Origin: Oceanobacillus sojae | Lineage (GTDB): Bacteria; Bacillota; Bacilli; Bacillales; Amphibacillaceae | DNA length: 64,000 nucleotides | Direction: 5' to 3' | Assembly (NCBI RefSeq): GCF_007991515.1 | Contig: NZ_BJYM01000003.1 | Span: forward strand, 288,844-352,843 | Part shown: positions 1 to 9,135 of the stretch, piece by piece | Numbering within the stretch: the first letter of the stretch is position 1 | Layout: every line of letters begins with the position of its first letter | Notes under the pieces: generated by a model | The model's input: the letters and a program-made list of their open reading frames with translations, nothing else | Databases searched by the model: none | What the model was told of the DNA's origin: nothing | Position numbers and translations under genes: made by a program

Positions 1-115
1 TACAAATTATCAATTTGGTTCTGCCAGTGCGCAGGCGATTATTCTGTTCATTATTATCCTGATTATGACGATTATTCAATTTAAACTAGGAGAAAGGAAG
101 GTTCATTACCAGTGA
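1..115 (+). CDS. ugpA: C-terminal end of an ABC sugar/glycerol-3-phosphate permease, UgpA type (partial)
   Basis: Only the last 37 codons are in the window. They encode a final hydrophobic helix rich in I and L, followed by a short basic tail ending in HYQ. This is what the C-terminus of a UgpA/MalF-type permease looks like. The TGA stop overlaps the GTG start of the next permease by four bases, a typical translational coupling of the two membrane subunits. The assignment rests mainly on the neighbours (UgpE and UgpB type), so the exact substrate is inferred. Confidence 0.6.
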   Translation, partial: TNYQFGSASAQAIILFIIILIMTIIQFKLGERKVHYQ

Positions 116-927
116 GAATTCCTTTAGGACGAAAAATCGTGACCTATTTTTTATTAAGTACGGCAGCTCTTCTTGTTTTTATGCCGACGCTGATGGCAGT
201 GGTGATGAGCTTTATGACGAATCAGGATATTATGACAGGGAGCTTTCCCTCTGCTTTTTCACTTGATAATTATCGTCGGGCATTTGAACAGTTCTCGCTG
301 ATGCATTATGTAATAAACAGCTTATTTGTTTCAATTATTATCATGATTGGTCAGCTGGTTTTATCCAGCTTGGCAGCCTATGCTTTTGTCTTTTTAGAAT
401 TTAAAGGCCGGGACTTCCTGTTCTATCTTTTTATTGCAACCATGATGGTACCGTTTGAGGCTTCGATTATTCCAAACTTCCATACAATTCGCGACCTTGG
501 CTGGATTGATCAATATACCGGACTGACGGTTCCGTTCTTTGCAATGGCTTTTGGAACATTCTTATTACGGCAGAATTTCAAACAGATTCCCAAGGAACTG
601 CGTGAAGCTAGTCAGATTGCCGGAATGGGAGAGGTGAAGTTTTATTTAACAGTTGTCCTGCCGGTAGCGAAAACAAGCTTGATAACACTGGGAGTATATG
701 GTTTCTTAACCTCCTGGAATATGTATTTATGGCCATTGTTAGCCACGACTAATGACAGTGTAAGAACCGTACAGATCGGTCTAAGGCAATTACAATCGCA
801 AGAACAGATGAATGATTGGGGGATGATTATGTCAGGGGCTGTCATCGTTATTATTCCAACTCTGATTCTTTTATTTTTAGGTCAAAAAAAGCTCCAGCGT
901 GGTTTAACAGAAGGAGCATTAAAATAG
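112..927 (+). CDS. ugpE: ABC importer permease, glycerol-3-phosphate/sugar type (UgpE-like)
   Basis: This 271-aa inner-membrane permease belongs to the MalG/UgpE family. About six hydrophobic segments are visible. The family EAA loop lies at about residues 162-185 (ELREASQIAG followed by VVLPVAK); it docks on the ATPase subunit. The start is GTG, overlapping the stop of the upstream permease. The substrate-binding protein gene follows within 30 bases and a phosphodiesterase gene follows that, so uptake of glycerol-3-phosphate or glycerophosphodiesters is the best reading. A general oligosaccharide importer cannot be excluded. No ATPase gene is in view; it may lie upstream or be shared. Confidence 0.85.
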   Translation: MRIPLGRKIVTYFLLSTAALLVFMPTLMAVVMSFMTNQDIMTGSFPSAFSLDNYRRAFEQFSLMHYVINSLFVSIIIMIGQLVLSSLAAYAFVFLEFKGRDFLFYLFIATMMVPFEASIIPNFHTIRDLGWIDQYTGLTVPFFAMAFGTFLLRQNFKQIPKELREASQIAGMGEVKFYLTVVLPVAKTSLITLGVYGFLTSWNMYLWPLLATTNDSVRTVQIGLRQLQSQEQMNDWGMIMSGAVIVIIPTLILLFLGQKKLQRGLTEGALK

Positions 928-954
928 ATGAATTTAATAAAGGAGTCGATTTTT

Positions 955-2292
955 TTGAAGAGAATTTTATTGTTTGTAATCCTTAGTTTGACGATGTTTA
1001 TGGCTGCATGTGGTTCCAAAAATGCAGAGGGATCCGATCAAGAAACGAAAACGGAAGACGGCAAGCAGATCGTTACATTCTGGCATGCTATGAGCGGTGC
1101 ATCACAAGAAGCTTTAGACAGGATTGTTGCTTCTTATAACGAATCCCAGGACGAAGTTGAGGTACGTGCTGAATTTCAAGGAACGTATGATGAAGCACTG
1201 ACAAAGTTTCACAGCGTTGCAGGAACAGACAGCGCGCCGACGATGATTCAGGTCTTCGAAATAGGTACGATGTCGATGGTAAACAGTGGTCATATTGACC
1301 CGATTCAGAAATTTATTGATGAGGATGGCTATGATATGGGGCATTTAGAAGAGAATATTGTTAATTATTATAAGATAGATAACCAATTCTATTCGATGCC
1401 ATTTAATTCATCTACACCAGTAATGTTCTTTAATAAAGATGCTTTTGAAGAAGCTGGGTTAGATCCAGAGAGTCCACCGCAAACATATGAAGAGGTGGAA
1501 GAAGCAAGTAAGGCTATTGTTGAGTCAAATCCTGATATGAAAGGCTTTGCGCTTCAGGCGTATGGCTGGTTATTTGAACAATTACTGGCAAGCCAAGGGG
1601 CATTATTATTGAATGAAAATAATGGACGTTCAGGAACAGCTACAGAAATTGGTTTTACAGAGGAACAGGGCAAATCTATTTTTGAATGGGTTGAGCGGAT
1701 GAATGAAGACGGAACATTTGCGAACTATGGTATTAATGGCGATAATATGCTGGCCGGTTTTCTGGCAGAAGATGTATCTATGTTCCTGCAATCCTCTGCA
1801 AATTCCCGCGATTTAATTGATAATGCACCATTTGAGGTTGGTGTAGCGTTTTTACCACATCCGGAAAACACAGAGTGGGAGGGCGTTGTCATTGGCGGAG
1901 CAAGTCTTTGGATGAGTGCCGGCAAGGAGGAAGCAGAGCAAAATGCAGCATGGGATTTCATGAAGTATCTGCAATCTCCAGAAATTCAGGCGCAATGGCA
2001 TACAGACACAGGGTATTTTGCTATTAACCCGGCTGCTTATGAGGAAGATTTAGTAGTAGAAATGCATGAAGAAAATCCGCAATTAAAGGTTACGGTAGAA
2101 CAGCTTCAGGCAACGAAACCATCCTATGCGACACAAGGTGCTCTGATGGATATGATACCAGAAGAACGAAAAATTATTGAAATTGCATTGGAAACCGTAT
2201 TTAATGGCGAAGATGTAGATAAAGCCTATAGTGCAGCGATGGAACAATTGAATAGAGCAATTGAAACAGCAAATAAAGCTCGTGGAGAATAA
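955..2292 (+). CDS. ugpB: ABC importer substrate-binding lipoprotein, glycerol-3-phosphate type (UgpB-like)
   Basis: This extracellular solute-binding protein (family 1) has 445 aa from the start chosen here. An ATG at 928 abuts the previous stop but lacks a ribosome site. TTG at 955 has AAAGGAG at 939-945, nine bases upstream, and gives a clean signal peptide with the lipobox MAAC and the lipidated Cys at residue 19. The mature protein opens with the family pattern VTFWHAMSG. It delivers substrate to the two permeases encoded just upstream. The preference for glycerol-3-phosphate or glycerophosphodiesters is inferred from the ugpQ-like gene downstream. Confidence 0.87.
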   Translation: MKRILLFVILSLTMFMAACGSKNAEGSDQETKTEDGKQIVTFWHAMSGASQEALDRIVASYNESQDEVEVRAEFQGTYDEALTKFHSVAGTDSAPTMIQVFEIGTMSMVNSGHIDPIQKFIDEDGYDMGHLEENIVNYYKIDNQFYSMPFNSSTPVMFFNKDAFEEAGLDPESPPQTYEEVEEASKAIVESNPDMKGFALQAYGWLFEQLLASQGALLLNENNGRSGTATEIGFTEEQGKSIFEWVERMNEDGTFANYGINGDNMLAGFLAEDVSMFLQSSANSRDLIDNAPFEVGVAFLPHPENTEWEGVVIGGASLWMSAGKEEAEQNAAWDFMKYLQSPEIQAQWHTDTGYFAINPAAYEEDLVVEMHEENPQLKVTVEQLQATKPSYATQGALMDMIPEERKIIEIALETVFNGEDVDKAYSAAMEQLNRAIETANKARGE

Positions 2293-2429
2293 ATGATAGA
2301 AAGTAAGATTACGTACAAAGAAAGAAGTTTTGTTTGGTGAGAGGCATTTAATTTAAATAGTTAGCAGCAGGAGTCCTGTTGAATGAATCTATATTCTATT
2401 ATATCAACTCTATTTCAGGAGGGATAATT

Positions 2430-3191
2430 TTGACAAAAGTATATGGTCACCGAGGCATGATGGGTGTATACCCGGAAAATACATTGCTTAGTTTTGAAAA
2501 AGCACTCGAAGCTGGTGTGGATGGCTTAGAAATAGATGTACACATGACAGTGGACGGTGAATTTGCTGTGATGCATGATGCTACACTAAATCGGACAACG
2601 AATGGATTTGGAGCCATAACAGAGTATACCTTTTCAGAAATTCGGGAATTACAATGGAATCATCCCTATCTTTCATCGTTCCAGAGGTATGATAAGAGCT
2701 GGGAGGAAGAAAAAATTCCCTCATTAGCAGAAGTGCTTCAGCTGGTTAGTACGTATCCAGATGTTGCATTGAATATTGAATTAAAAACGTATGAAAATTT
2801 ATATGAAAATATTGAAGAAAAATTGCTGGATTATGTTGCTAAATATCCTGATGTAAAGAATCGTGTCATCTACTCCAGCTTTCATCTGCCCACGCTGATT
2901 CGTTTACGTCATTATGATCGGGACGCCCGTCTGGCATGGATTATTAACCAGCCAATTTCTCACCCGGAGGATTATATTGATATTCTTGGGCTGGAAGCAC
3001 TGCATATTGGAGTGGATACATTTTTACAGCATATTTATCATTGGAGCAAGTGGAGGAGACTACTGCGAGTATGGACTGTAAATGATAAAGATACATTAAA
3101 GCAATTACTGGATATAAAAGTAAAAGGAATCATTACAGATTATCCGGATCGTGCCATCTTTTACAGGTGTGAGCGCTATGCCATGGCGTAG
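2430..3191 (+). CDS. ugpQ: Cytosolic glycerophosphodiester phosphodiesterase
   Basis: It hydrolyses glycerophosphodiesters to glycerol-3-phosphate and an alcohol. The protein has 253 aa, no signal peptide and the GDPD-family features: HRG near residue 6, PENT, EIDVHMT (metal-binding E and D) and HDATLNRTTNG (catalytic second His). The start is TTG at 2430, six bases after AGGAGGG at 2417-2423; an upstream in-frame ATG at 2379 has no ribosome site. It follows the ugp importer by about 140 bases, consistent with intracellular cleavage of imported diesters. Its 3' end overlaps the next phosphodiesterase gene by 14 bases. Confidence 0.9.
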   Translation: MTKVYGHRGMMGVYPENTLLSFEKALEAGVDGLEIDVHMTVDGEFAVMHDATLNRTTNGFGAITEYTFSEIRELQWNHPYLSSFQRYDKSWEEEKIPSLAEVLQLVSTYPDVALNIELKTYENLYENIEEKLLDYVAKYPDVKNRVIYSSFHLPTLIRLRHYDRDARLAWIINQPISHPEDYIDILGLEALHIGVDTFLQHIYHWSKWRRLLRVWTVNDKDTLKQLLDIKVKGIITDYPDRAIFYRCERYAMA

Positions 3192-4062
3192 AATATTACT
3201 CATTTTTGTAATTGCAATATTTATTATCTCCGGTTTTTTTGAAGCAACACCCGCTGTACCTCAGGCAACAGTCTCGTATAAGGGAGAGACATTGTATGCA
3301 AGTGCAGCGGTTAACCCTAAAGCCCCTTCCGGAGAGTTAGAAATTATCGCTCACCGTGGAGCGAATAATATGTTCAATGAACATACGCTGACAGCTTATA
3401 AACTAGCTTCAGACGCTAATGCAGATTCGCTGGAGATAGACTTACGTATGACAAAGGATAATGAACTAATTGCACTTCATGATGCAACTTTAGACCGAAC
3501 AACTACAGGATCAGGTGCTCCTGAAGAGTTGACGCTTAACGAAATCAAGCAATTGGACACTATAGCGGTGTTTGGACAGGAAACCTATAAGGAAGCTGTT
3601 CCCGCTTTTGAAGAAATACTGATGACATTTGAGCAGGATCAGCATTATTATATCGAAACCCGGCTGGTAGGTGGTGAGGCAAAAATGGAAGAGCCATTAA
3701 TCGACTTGCTTCAGGAGTATGATTTATTAGATTCAAAATATGTCACCTTCCAATCATTCTCAAAGAAAAGTCTTCAAAAAATGCAGGGATTTGCACCAGA
3801 AATCCGTTCAACACTTTTATATGGAACAGATAAATTTGATTTAAAGGATGCATTGAAAGCAAATGTGGATGTTATTGGAATAGAATCAAGAAATGTTACG
3901 AGGGATATTGTTGATGAACTCCATCAGCAAGGAAAAGAAATTCATGTGTTTTTTACGGATGAGCGCACGCAGCTCATTGAACAGCAGCGTGTCATGATGT
4001 ATGGAGTGGATGGCATCTTTACGGATGATATTGATTTTACAAAGCGGGTTATCATGCAGTAA
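3178..4062 (+). CDS. Exported or membrane-anchored glycerophosphodiester phosphodiesterase
   Basis: This second GDPD-family enzyme has 294 aa from ATG 3178. It has an N-terminal PWRR stretch and a long hydrophobic segment, so it should be secreted or anchored outside the membrane. The catalytic parts are present: AHRGAN, SLEIDLRMT and HDATLDRTTTG. The usual PENT is replaced by FNEHT. AGGTG at 3165-3169 lies eight bases before ATG 3178; starts at 3151 or GTG 3169 are possible. It overlaps the cytosolic homologue by 14 bases, so the pair could degrade diesters outside and inside the cell. Confidence 0.85.
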   Translation: MPWRRILLIFVIAIFIISGFFEATPAVPQATVSYKGETLYASAAVNPKAPSGELEIIAHRGANNMFNEHTLTAYKLASDANADSLEIDLRMTKDNELIALHDATLDRTTTGSGAPEELTLNEIKQLDTIAVFGQETYKEAVPAFEEILMTFEQDQHYYIETRLVGGEAKMEEPLIDLLQEYDLLDSKYVTFQSFSKKSLQKMQGFAPEIRSTLLYGTDKFDLKDALKANVDVIGIESRNVTRDIVDELHQQGKEIHVFFTDERTQLIEQQRVMMYGVDGIFTDDIDFTKRVIMQ

Positions 4063-4089
4063 AAGAGGTCATTACTTATATATATATAT

Positions 4090-4130
4090 ATCCTCACAGA
4101 GTTGCCCCCCTGACTTTGTGGGGATTTTTT
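4090..4130 (+). terminator. Rho-independent terminator after the phosphodiesterase pair
   Basis: The arms ATCCTCACAGAG and CTTTGTGGGGAT pair over about 12 positions with two G-U pairs, and a T6 run follows. It closes the ugp/phosphodiesterase transcript. Confidence 0.8.
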
Positions 4131-4163
4131 AATAAATATATATGAGAAAAGATAAAAATTTGC

Positions 4164-4216
4164 TAAAACAGCCATAAGCCGCAGGATAGGAAAAAGCGGT
4201 TTTAATGGCTGTTTTA
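4164..4216 (-). terminator. Terminator hairpin after the AraC-family gene (probably bidirectional)
   Basis: The arms AAAACAGCCAT and ATGGCTGTTTT form a perfect 11-bp stem, with an inner CCGC/GCGG stem. T-rich ends on both strands let it serve the minus-strand AraC gene, which ends at 4232. Confidence 0.75.
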
Positions 4217-4231
4217 TTCATATGAAATACA

Positions 4232-5083
4232 TTATCTTTTTCGTACAGGAATCCAAATTTCTGTTTTTGTATCATCAATACTTTTTACAATTTCCGGAGC
4301 TTCTGTAAGTTCGTAACCTGAGGTTGGAAACCAGTCTGTGTAGATTCTGCTCCACGTATTCGTTAAAGCATCAGGCATTTTTCCTTCAGCATCAAATACA
4401 GCCCATAGATGTTTGGATATTTCTAATGCAGCAAGATCATTTGGAGCGGGTTGATTTGTGACAACAGCAATATAGTATTCCAGAGCTTCTTCACTCTTCT
4501 CTGGACCATGGCATGTGTTGACAGTAATATTCAGCACACCGCTTAAGTCAGTATCCTCTCTTTCAAGTGTTTGAAGCTTTCTATAATCTGCATCAGTGAG
4601 CGTATTCCAAAGGGTTGGATTAAAATCTCCATTCTCTGGATGCATAATTTCCTTGTACCCTACAGTTTTGAAAGCATTTTTTTCCACAAAACGATATTTC
4701 ATCTCAACATCTCCCTTAATCGAAAGTTGGAAGGTTATCCGTGGGTAGGCTTTGAGAGTAACTCTTGCATGCTTGACTGTACTAGGCAAGGTATGATGTA
4801 GCTCCTGAAAAGCTCTGGAGAAGGAGTCAGGGGACTGGTAACCATATTTTAAAGCTACATCAATAACCTTCTTATTATGATCCCGTAATTCCAATGCAGC
4901 TAATGTTAACCTTCGCCTGCGTACATATTCAGATAAAGGAACGCCGGAAAGAAAGGAAAACATCCGTTTGAAATGATGTTCTGAAAAGCAGGCAATCCGG
5001 GCTGCCTGCTGATAATCCAATTCTTTATCTAAATGTTCCTCGATATAGTCGATAGCAGCATTCATTGAATCAAGCGTATCCAT
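4232..5083 (-). CDS. AraC-family regulator with C-terminal GyrI-like ligand-binding domain
   Basis: This is a 283-aa transcription regulator. Residues 1-105 hold two AraC-type helix-turn-helix motifs (ARIACFSEHHFKRMFSFLSG; VALKYGYQSPDSFSRAF). The C-terminal half (about 120-283) looks like the GyrI/BmrR effector-binding fold (EIWIPVRKR at the end). The start at 5083 has AGGGAGG eight bases upstream; the open frame extends further but without a ribosome site. It lies 97 bases downstream of a GNAT gene on the same strand and could be co-transcribed with it. Ligand unknown. Confidence 0.82.
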   Translation of the reverse strand: MDTLDSMNAAIDYIEEHLDKELDYQQAARIACFSEHHFKRMFSFLSGVPLSEYVRRRRLTLAALELRDHNKKVIDVALKYGYQSPDSFSRAFQELHHTLPSTVKHARVTLKAYPRITFQLSIKGDVEMKYRFVEKNAFKTVGYKEIMHPENGDFNPTLWNTLTDADYRKLQTLEREDTDLSGVLNITVNTCHGPEKSEEALEYYIAVVTNQPAPNDLAALEISKHLWAVFDAEGKMPDALTNTWSRIYTDWFPTSGYELTEAPEIVKSIDDTKTEIWIPVRKR

Positions 5084-5180
5084 ATCGCAACCTCCCTGTA
5101 TTATTAAGGATAGCAAATGAGAGCGGCAGTTACCCGACAATATATGTTCTATTTTGTCGGAGAGTCTGTTAAGCCGGTTA

Positions 5181-5714
5181 TTACTCAGAAAATGCTTCAG
5201 AGTATTGAACGACACCACTTACCTTTTTTAACGCATTTTTTTCTAATTCCAGCGCCATAAAAGCATTATCTGGAACATCGAATGGAGCTTCGATTCCCCA
5301 CAGACTGGCTGACTTAAATCCGAAGCGGGGATAGTAATCCGGATGACCAAGTACAATAACAGAAGTATATCCAGATTCTTTTGCTTTCTCTAATCCTCTG
5401 TTCATCAGCATAGACCCGATACCTTGTTTTTGATAATCTGGATGTATGGATACTGGTGCAAGGGCAAGCGATTCTGTTGCTTGATCTTTGTTTTCAATGG
5501 TTATTTTTGAAAAAAGGATTTGACCAATAATTTCATCCTGCTGGTTGACTGCGACAACAGATAACTCAGGAATGAAGGCATTAGAACTGCGGATACGCTG
5601 CACTAGAAAATGCTCCTGCTGATCACTCATTTCTTCGTTTCGAAAAGACTGTTCAATAAGTGCTTCTGTTTTTAGGTAATCCTTTGGTTGTTCTTGACGA
5701 TAGATTATATTCAA
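5181..5714 (-). CDS. GNAT-family N-acetyltransferase (YhbS/COG3153 type)
   Basis: This 177-aa acetyltransferase has the acetyl-CoA binding motif A near residues 92-105 (VSIHPDYQKQGIGSMLM) and the conserved VLGHPDYYPRFGF that marks the YhbS-like group. Substrate is not predictable. The start is TTG at 5714, preceded by AGAGGAG. An AraC-type regulator gene follows on the same strand. Confidence 0.82.
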   Translation of the reverse strand: MNIIYRQEQPKDYLKTEALIEQSFRNEEMSDQQEHFLVQRIRSSNAFIPELSVVAVNQQDEIIGQILFSKITIENKDQATESLALAPVSIHPDYQKQGIGSMLMNRGLEKAKESGYTSVIVLGHPDYYPRFGFKSASLWGIEAPFDVPDNAFMALELEKNALKKVSGVVQYSEAFSE

Positions 5715-5817
5715 ATAAACTCCTCTTTCTTATATGTCATATTTTTGCTGGCGGCTTTTGAATCTATTGTACTAAATAAGAGGGAAATAATAAATAATGG
5801 AAAGGAGTCAGTCTGAA

Positions 5818-6606
5818 GTGAAGAATGAAAATACATTTAATGAATCTGTTCAACCTTTTTTAGATAATCTTTTATATGAGATAAAGCAGATTACAGGTAA
5901 TCAATTCGTTGGCTGCTATCTGCACGGCTCCTTAGCAATGGGAAGATTTCAACCTGCAAATAGTGATATTGATTTACTGGTGGTTTTGAATAAAACATTG
6001 CGTAAACAGCAAAAACAGGAGCTGGCTGTATTATTTCTATGTCAATCCAAACAACCTTATCCGATTGAAATCAGCTTTTTATTAGAAAGCCACTTAAAGA
6101 AATGGGAGCATCCCTTTTCATATATTTTCCACTATAGCGAATTCTGGAGAGAAAGTATGGAAGTGGATAAAGAGCAAGTGATAGAGAAGAGTGAAGGGAA
6201 GGATGCAGATTTGGCTGCACATATTGCAGTTCTCTTGGATAGGGGAATTACTCTGGAAGGTCCACCAGCCGGTAGTGTATTTCCTGCAATTCCAAAAGCG
6301 GATTATATTTCATCAATACAGTCAGATTATGAAGAATGTCTGGCTGCTTATTTGGATAAACCTGTTTATGCGCTGCTGAATATGCTGCGTTTCTACTGGT
6401 ATTTAAAAGAGGGCTGTATTTTATCGAAGGAGGAAGCAGGAGAAAGAGCGCTTGAGGATTGTCCAGAGAGTATGCTTACAGCCATAAAAAGCCTGCTGTA
6501 TAATTATCGGGTCAAAGAAGCGGATAAGCAGAGGATAAATAAACAGAAATTAACAGCTTTAAAAAATTTAATTGATGATAAAATAAAAGAGCTTTTGAGA
6601 CAGTAA
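5818..6606 (+). CDS. Nucleotidyltransferase of the AadA-like (aminoglycoside adenylyltransferase) family
   Basis: This 262-aa protein has an N-terminal nucleotidyltransferase fold with the motif GSLAMGRF then SDIDLLVV, which supplies the metal-binding Asp pair. It also has the AadA-like C-terminal helical domain (about 155-255). Family members adenylylate streptomycin or spectinomycin, but distant chromosomal homologues often lack proven resistance activity. An ATG at 5797 is in frame, yet the best ribosome site (GGAAAGGAG at 5799-5807) lies inside that extension, ten bases before GTG 5818, so I place the start there. Confidence 0.75.
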   Translation: MKNENTFNESVQPFLDNLLYEIKQITGNQFVGCYLHGSLAMGRFQPANSDIDLLVVLNKTLRKQQKQELAVLFLCQSKQPYPIEISFLLESHLKKWEHPFSYIFHYSEFWRESMEVDKEQVIEKSEGKDADLAAHIAVLLDRGITLEGPPAGSVFPAIPKADYISSIQSDYEECLAAYLDKPVYALLNMLRFYWYLKEGCILSKEEAGERALEDCPESMLTAIKSLLYNYRVKEADKQRINKQKLTALKNLIDDKIKELLRQ

Positions 6607-6621
6607 AAAGGTTTTTGGTAA

Positions 6622-6636
6622 AAGAAAGCGTTATCA
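6622..6636 (+). promoter_or_regulatory. cre-like catabolite-control site upstream of the esterase gene
   Basis: The sequence AAGAAAGCGTTATCA matches the Bacillus cre consensus WTGNAARCGNWWWCA at all but one position. It sits about 85 bases before the carboxylesterase start. CcpA control is inferred. Confidence 0.45.
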
Positions 6637-6718
6637 CTTGTGGGATTCTCTAATTCGTTTTATGCTGAAAATATGTAAGAACCAGAATAAAAATCAGTTT
6701 CAGGAGGAGGAAAAATAA

Positions 6719-7453
6719 ATGAATGAGCAGTATCCGGTTTTAAAAGATGCAGAGCCATTTTACTTTGAAGGAAATCGCATAGGTGTTCTCGTATCTCATG
6801 GATTTACTGGCACAACACAAAGTATGTATCCAATTGGAAAAGCTTTTGCGGAAGCAGGCTACACTGTTTACGGACCAAGGCTGCAAGGACATGGGACAGC
6901 TCCTGAAGATATGGAAAAATGTACGTATCAGGATTGGGTAAGCTCTATTGAAGAAGCATATTCCTGGCTTGAAGAAAGATGTGACACAATTTTCATGTGC
7001 GGTTTATCAATGGGTGGGACTTTAACTCTTGATGCAGCAGCAAAGCACCCTCTGGCAGGGATTATTTTAATCAACGCAGCTGTAGATATCCCTGCGATGG
7101 AAGCAGATCAAAAGGTACGATTTATGGACGCGATCGGTTCAGATATTAAAAAAGCAGGTGTAGTGGAGCTGGCTTATGATAAAACACCGGTAAAATCAAT
7201 TGGAGAAATAAAGAAACTGATGAAGGCAATAAAAGCAAATTTAGGAAAAGTAACCTGTCCGGCACTAATTTTTGTTTCGGATGAAGATCATGTGGTTCCA
7301 CCGGATAATGCTCAAATGATATTGGAAGGGATAGCTTCTGAGCAGAAAGAAATTATTTCTATGAAGGAGAGCTACCATGTAGCGACATTGGATAATGATC
7401 AGGGAATGATTATTGAAAAATCTCTGAATGCATTACAATCATGGATGATATAA
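6719..7453 (+). CDS. Carboxylesterase / lipase-like alpha/beta hydrolase (Est30 type)
   Basis: This cytosolic alpha/beta hydrolase has 244 aa, the length of the Est30 carboxylesterase family. The oxyanion region is SHGFTGT. The nucleophile elbow is GLSMGG (Ser97), the acid is Asp190 in DEDHVVPP, and the base is His220 in SYHVATLD; the spacing matches the family triad. It should hydrolyse short acyl esters. AGGAGGAGG directly precedes ATG 6719. A cre-like site upstream suggests glucose control. Confidence 0.87.
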   Translation: MNEQYPVLKDAEPFYFEGNRIGVLVSHGFTGTTQSMYPIGKAFAEAGYTVYGPRLQGHGTAPEDMEKCTYQDWVSSIEEAYSWLEERCDTIFMCGLSMGGTLTLDAAAKHPLAGIILINAAVDIPAMEADQKVRFMDAIGSDIKKAGVVELAYDKTPVKSIGEIKKLMKAIKANLGKVTCPALIFVSDEDHVVPPDNAQMILEGIASEQKEIISMKESYHVATLDNDQGMIIEKSLNALQSWMI

Positions 7454-7546
7454 AAGGAAAATGAAGTCAGACTTTTTTCGGCGCTTGAAGCTGGGCCGGC
7501 TTACTACTGAATGAAAAAGAAAATAATAAAAAATTTACTAGCCGTT

Positions 7547-7586
7547 AAAAAAGGGATGACGCCAAAATGGAGCCATCCTTTTTTGT
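7547..7586. terminator. Bidirectional terminator between the esterase and the small protein gene
   Basis: AAAAAAGGGATG and CATCCTTTTTT flank a short imperfect stem. A-run and T-run lie on both sides, so it can end transcripts arriving from either strand. Confidence 0.75.
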
Positions 7587-7620
7587 TATCTTAAATAGTA
7601 AACGCTTCTGCATTCACAAT

Positions 7621-7869
7621 TTAAGAAGATTGTGTTTGATTCTGTCCACCACTATTGCTCTGGTTCATTGCCTGGTCACCGCCAGAAAGCATATCCTGGA
7701 TTGGTTTTGCAATGTCCTGCATGGTAGAGCTATTCATGGAATTGGAAAGCTTTTGTGACATGTTTTGAAATGAACCATTTTGCATACCCATACTTATACC
7801 ATAGGCTGCAGCGCCTGCTACACCTGCAGCAATCAGTGACGTGGTCATTCCTTTTTTATTATTCATCAT
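7621..7869 (-). CDS. Small membrane-associated protein, DUF3918-like
   Basis: This 82-aa protein begins MMNNKKGMTTSLIAAGVAGA, with a short hydrophobic Ala/Gly segment (residues 8-26). The rest is polar and rich in Met, Ser, Gln and Asn. The N-terminus resembles small Bacillaceae proteins annotated as DUF3918/YrzQ. Function unknown. TAGGGATG lies about nine bases before the ATG. It stands alone and is followed by a bidirectional terminator. Confidence 0.65.
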   Translation of the reverse strand: MMNNKKGMTTSLIAAGVAGAAAYGISMGMQNGSFQNMSQKLSNSMNSSTMQDIAKPIQDMLSGGDQAMNQSNSGGQNQTQSS

Positions 7870-8128
7870 TAATTATCATCCCTATCCATTTAGAATGTGA
7901 ATCAACAACGATACTTAGTTTGTAGTTAAAATTGAAAAATATACAATGGATTTAATTATTTATGGATATTTCTATTATAGTTTTTGTTAACAAAATGGAA
8001 TTATAATGGTGAATATTATAGAAAAATATAAAAAAATAGAATATTTGTTCCTTTTATAGAGATGTGATAATATAAAATAGAGCTACCATTCGATTATCAG
8101 ATTTAAATAATGAAAGGATTTGATAAGC

Positions 8129-9133
8129 TTGCAGATCCAAAATCCGCATGACAAAATTTTTAAAGAAACCTTTTCAAATGTGGATGTTGCTAAAGATTTT
8201 ATCGAACATTTTTTACCGCCCTCCGTTCGCGAAAACCATTGATGTCATCCATTCAGCCCCCAAAAAGACAGCTTTGTCAGTCATGACCTCCAAGAATATT
8301 TCTCCGATTTATTATTCCAGACAAAAATCCATCAAAAACCCGCTTACGTATATTTTCTATTCGAGCATAAAAGCTATCATGACTACTATACCTCTCTGCA
8401 GTTACTGCGCTATATGGTTGAGATATGGGAAACCAAACGAAATAATAAAGATGAGAAGAAGCTGCCAATCATTATGCCGATTGTTCTGTATCATGGCAAC
8501 ATGGATTGGTACGCTAGAGCTTCGTTCAGTAATCTTTGGGAAGGGTATCAGGATTTCCCTCAGGAACTGCAGAAATACGTCCCTGATTATGAATTCTTTC
8601 TGTACGACGTATCCGATTATGAAGATGAGGATACGCAATTGAATGTATTCCTGCGAATCATACTGATGGTGTTTCGGGATATCCGTAAAAGTGATGTTCA
8701 AGTTGTATTGAATACCATTTATCGAGCTGTTGATTATCTGCGGCAATTACAGGATCAAAGAACGGCAACAAAGTACCTTGAAACGTTGTTTTATTATACT
8801 TTCCGTGTCCATCGTCATCTAACTAAAAATCAATATTATGATATAATCAATCATATAGGAAATACTTATCAAGAAGGGAGCGAATTGGCAATGACTTTAG
8901 CAGAGATTTTTCGGAATGAAGGTAAAGAAGAGGGCAAAGAAGAAGGAAGAGTAGAAGGGCAAGCAGATGCATTATCTAATACTGCCATTCGATTAATCAC
9001 AAAATTTGTAGCTCCACTTTCAGAAGGTATAAAGACAAAAATATGCGAACAGGAAATAAGCACACTGGAAACCATAATAGATCATATAGATGAATTTGAA
9101 ACAATAGAAGATTTCAAGCAATACTTGAAATAG
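8129..9133 (+). pseudogene. Rpn-family (PD-(D/E)XK, transposase-like) nuclease gene interrupted by an in-frame TGA
   Basis: Translation from TTG 8129 (AAAGGA ten bases upstream) gives the Rpn-family start HDKIFKETFSN and runs to TGA at 8240-8242. The same frame then continues through KDSFVSHDLQEYFSDLLF, the ExK motif FEHKS and a Gly/Glu-rich linker to 9133. Between TGA and KDSF the +1 frame reads IDVIH, which fits family expectation, so two compensating indels rather than one point mutation may have occurred. Rpn proteins are recombination-promoting nucleases. The part from ATG 8414 could still make a 239-aa fragment, but without the catalytic core. Confidence 0.72.
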
Positions 9134-9135
9134 AA

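Noticed and set aside
4074..4091. TA dinucleotide run
   Set aside because: Short low-complexity stretch ahead of a terminator; no further support for a functional repeat.
8148..8642. 164-codon frame in the Rpn region
   Set aside because: It is the +1 frame of the broken Rpn gene; only the five-residue IDVIH stretch matches the family.
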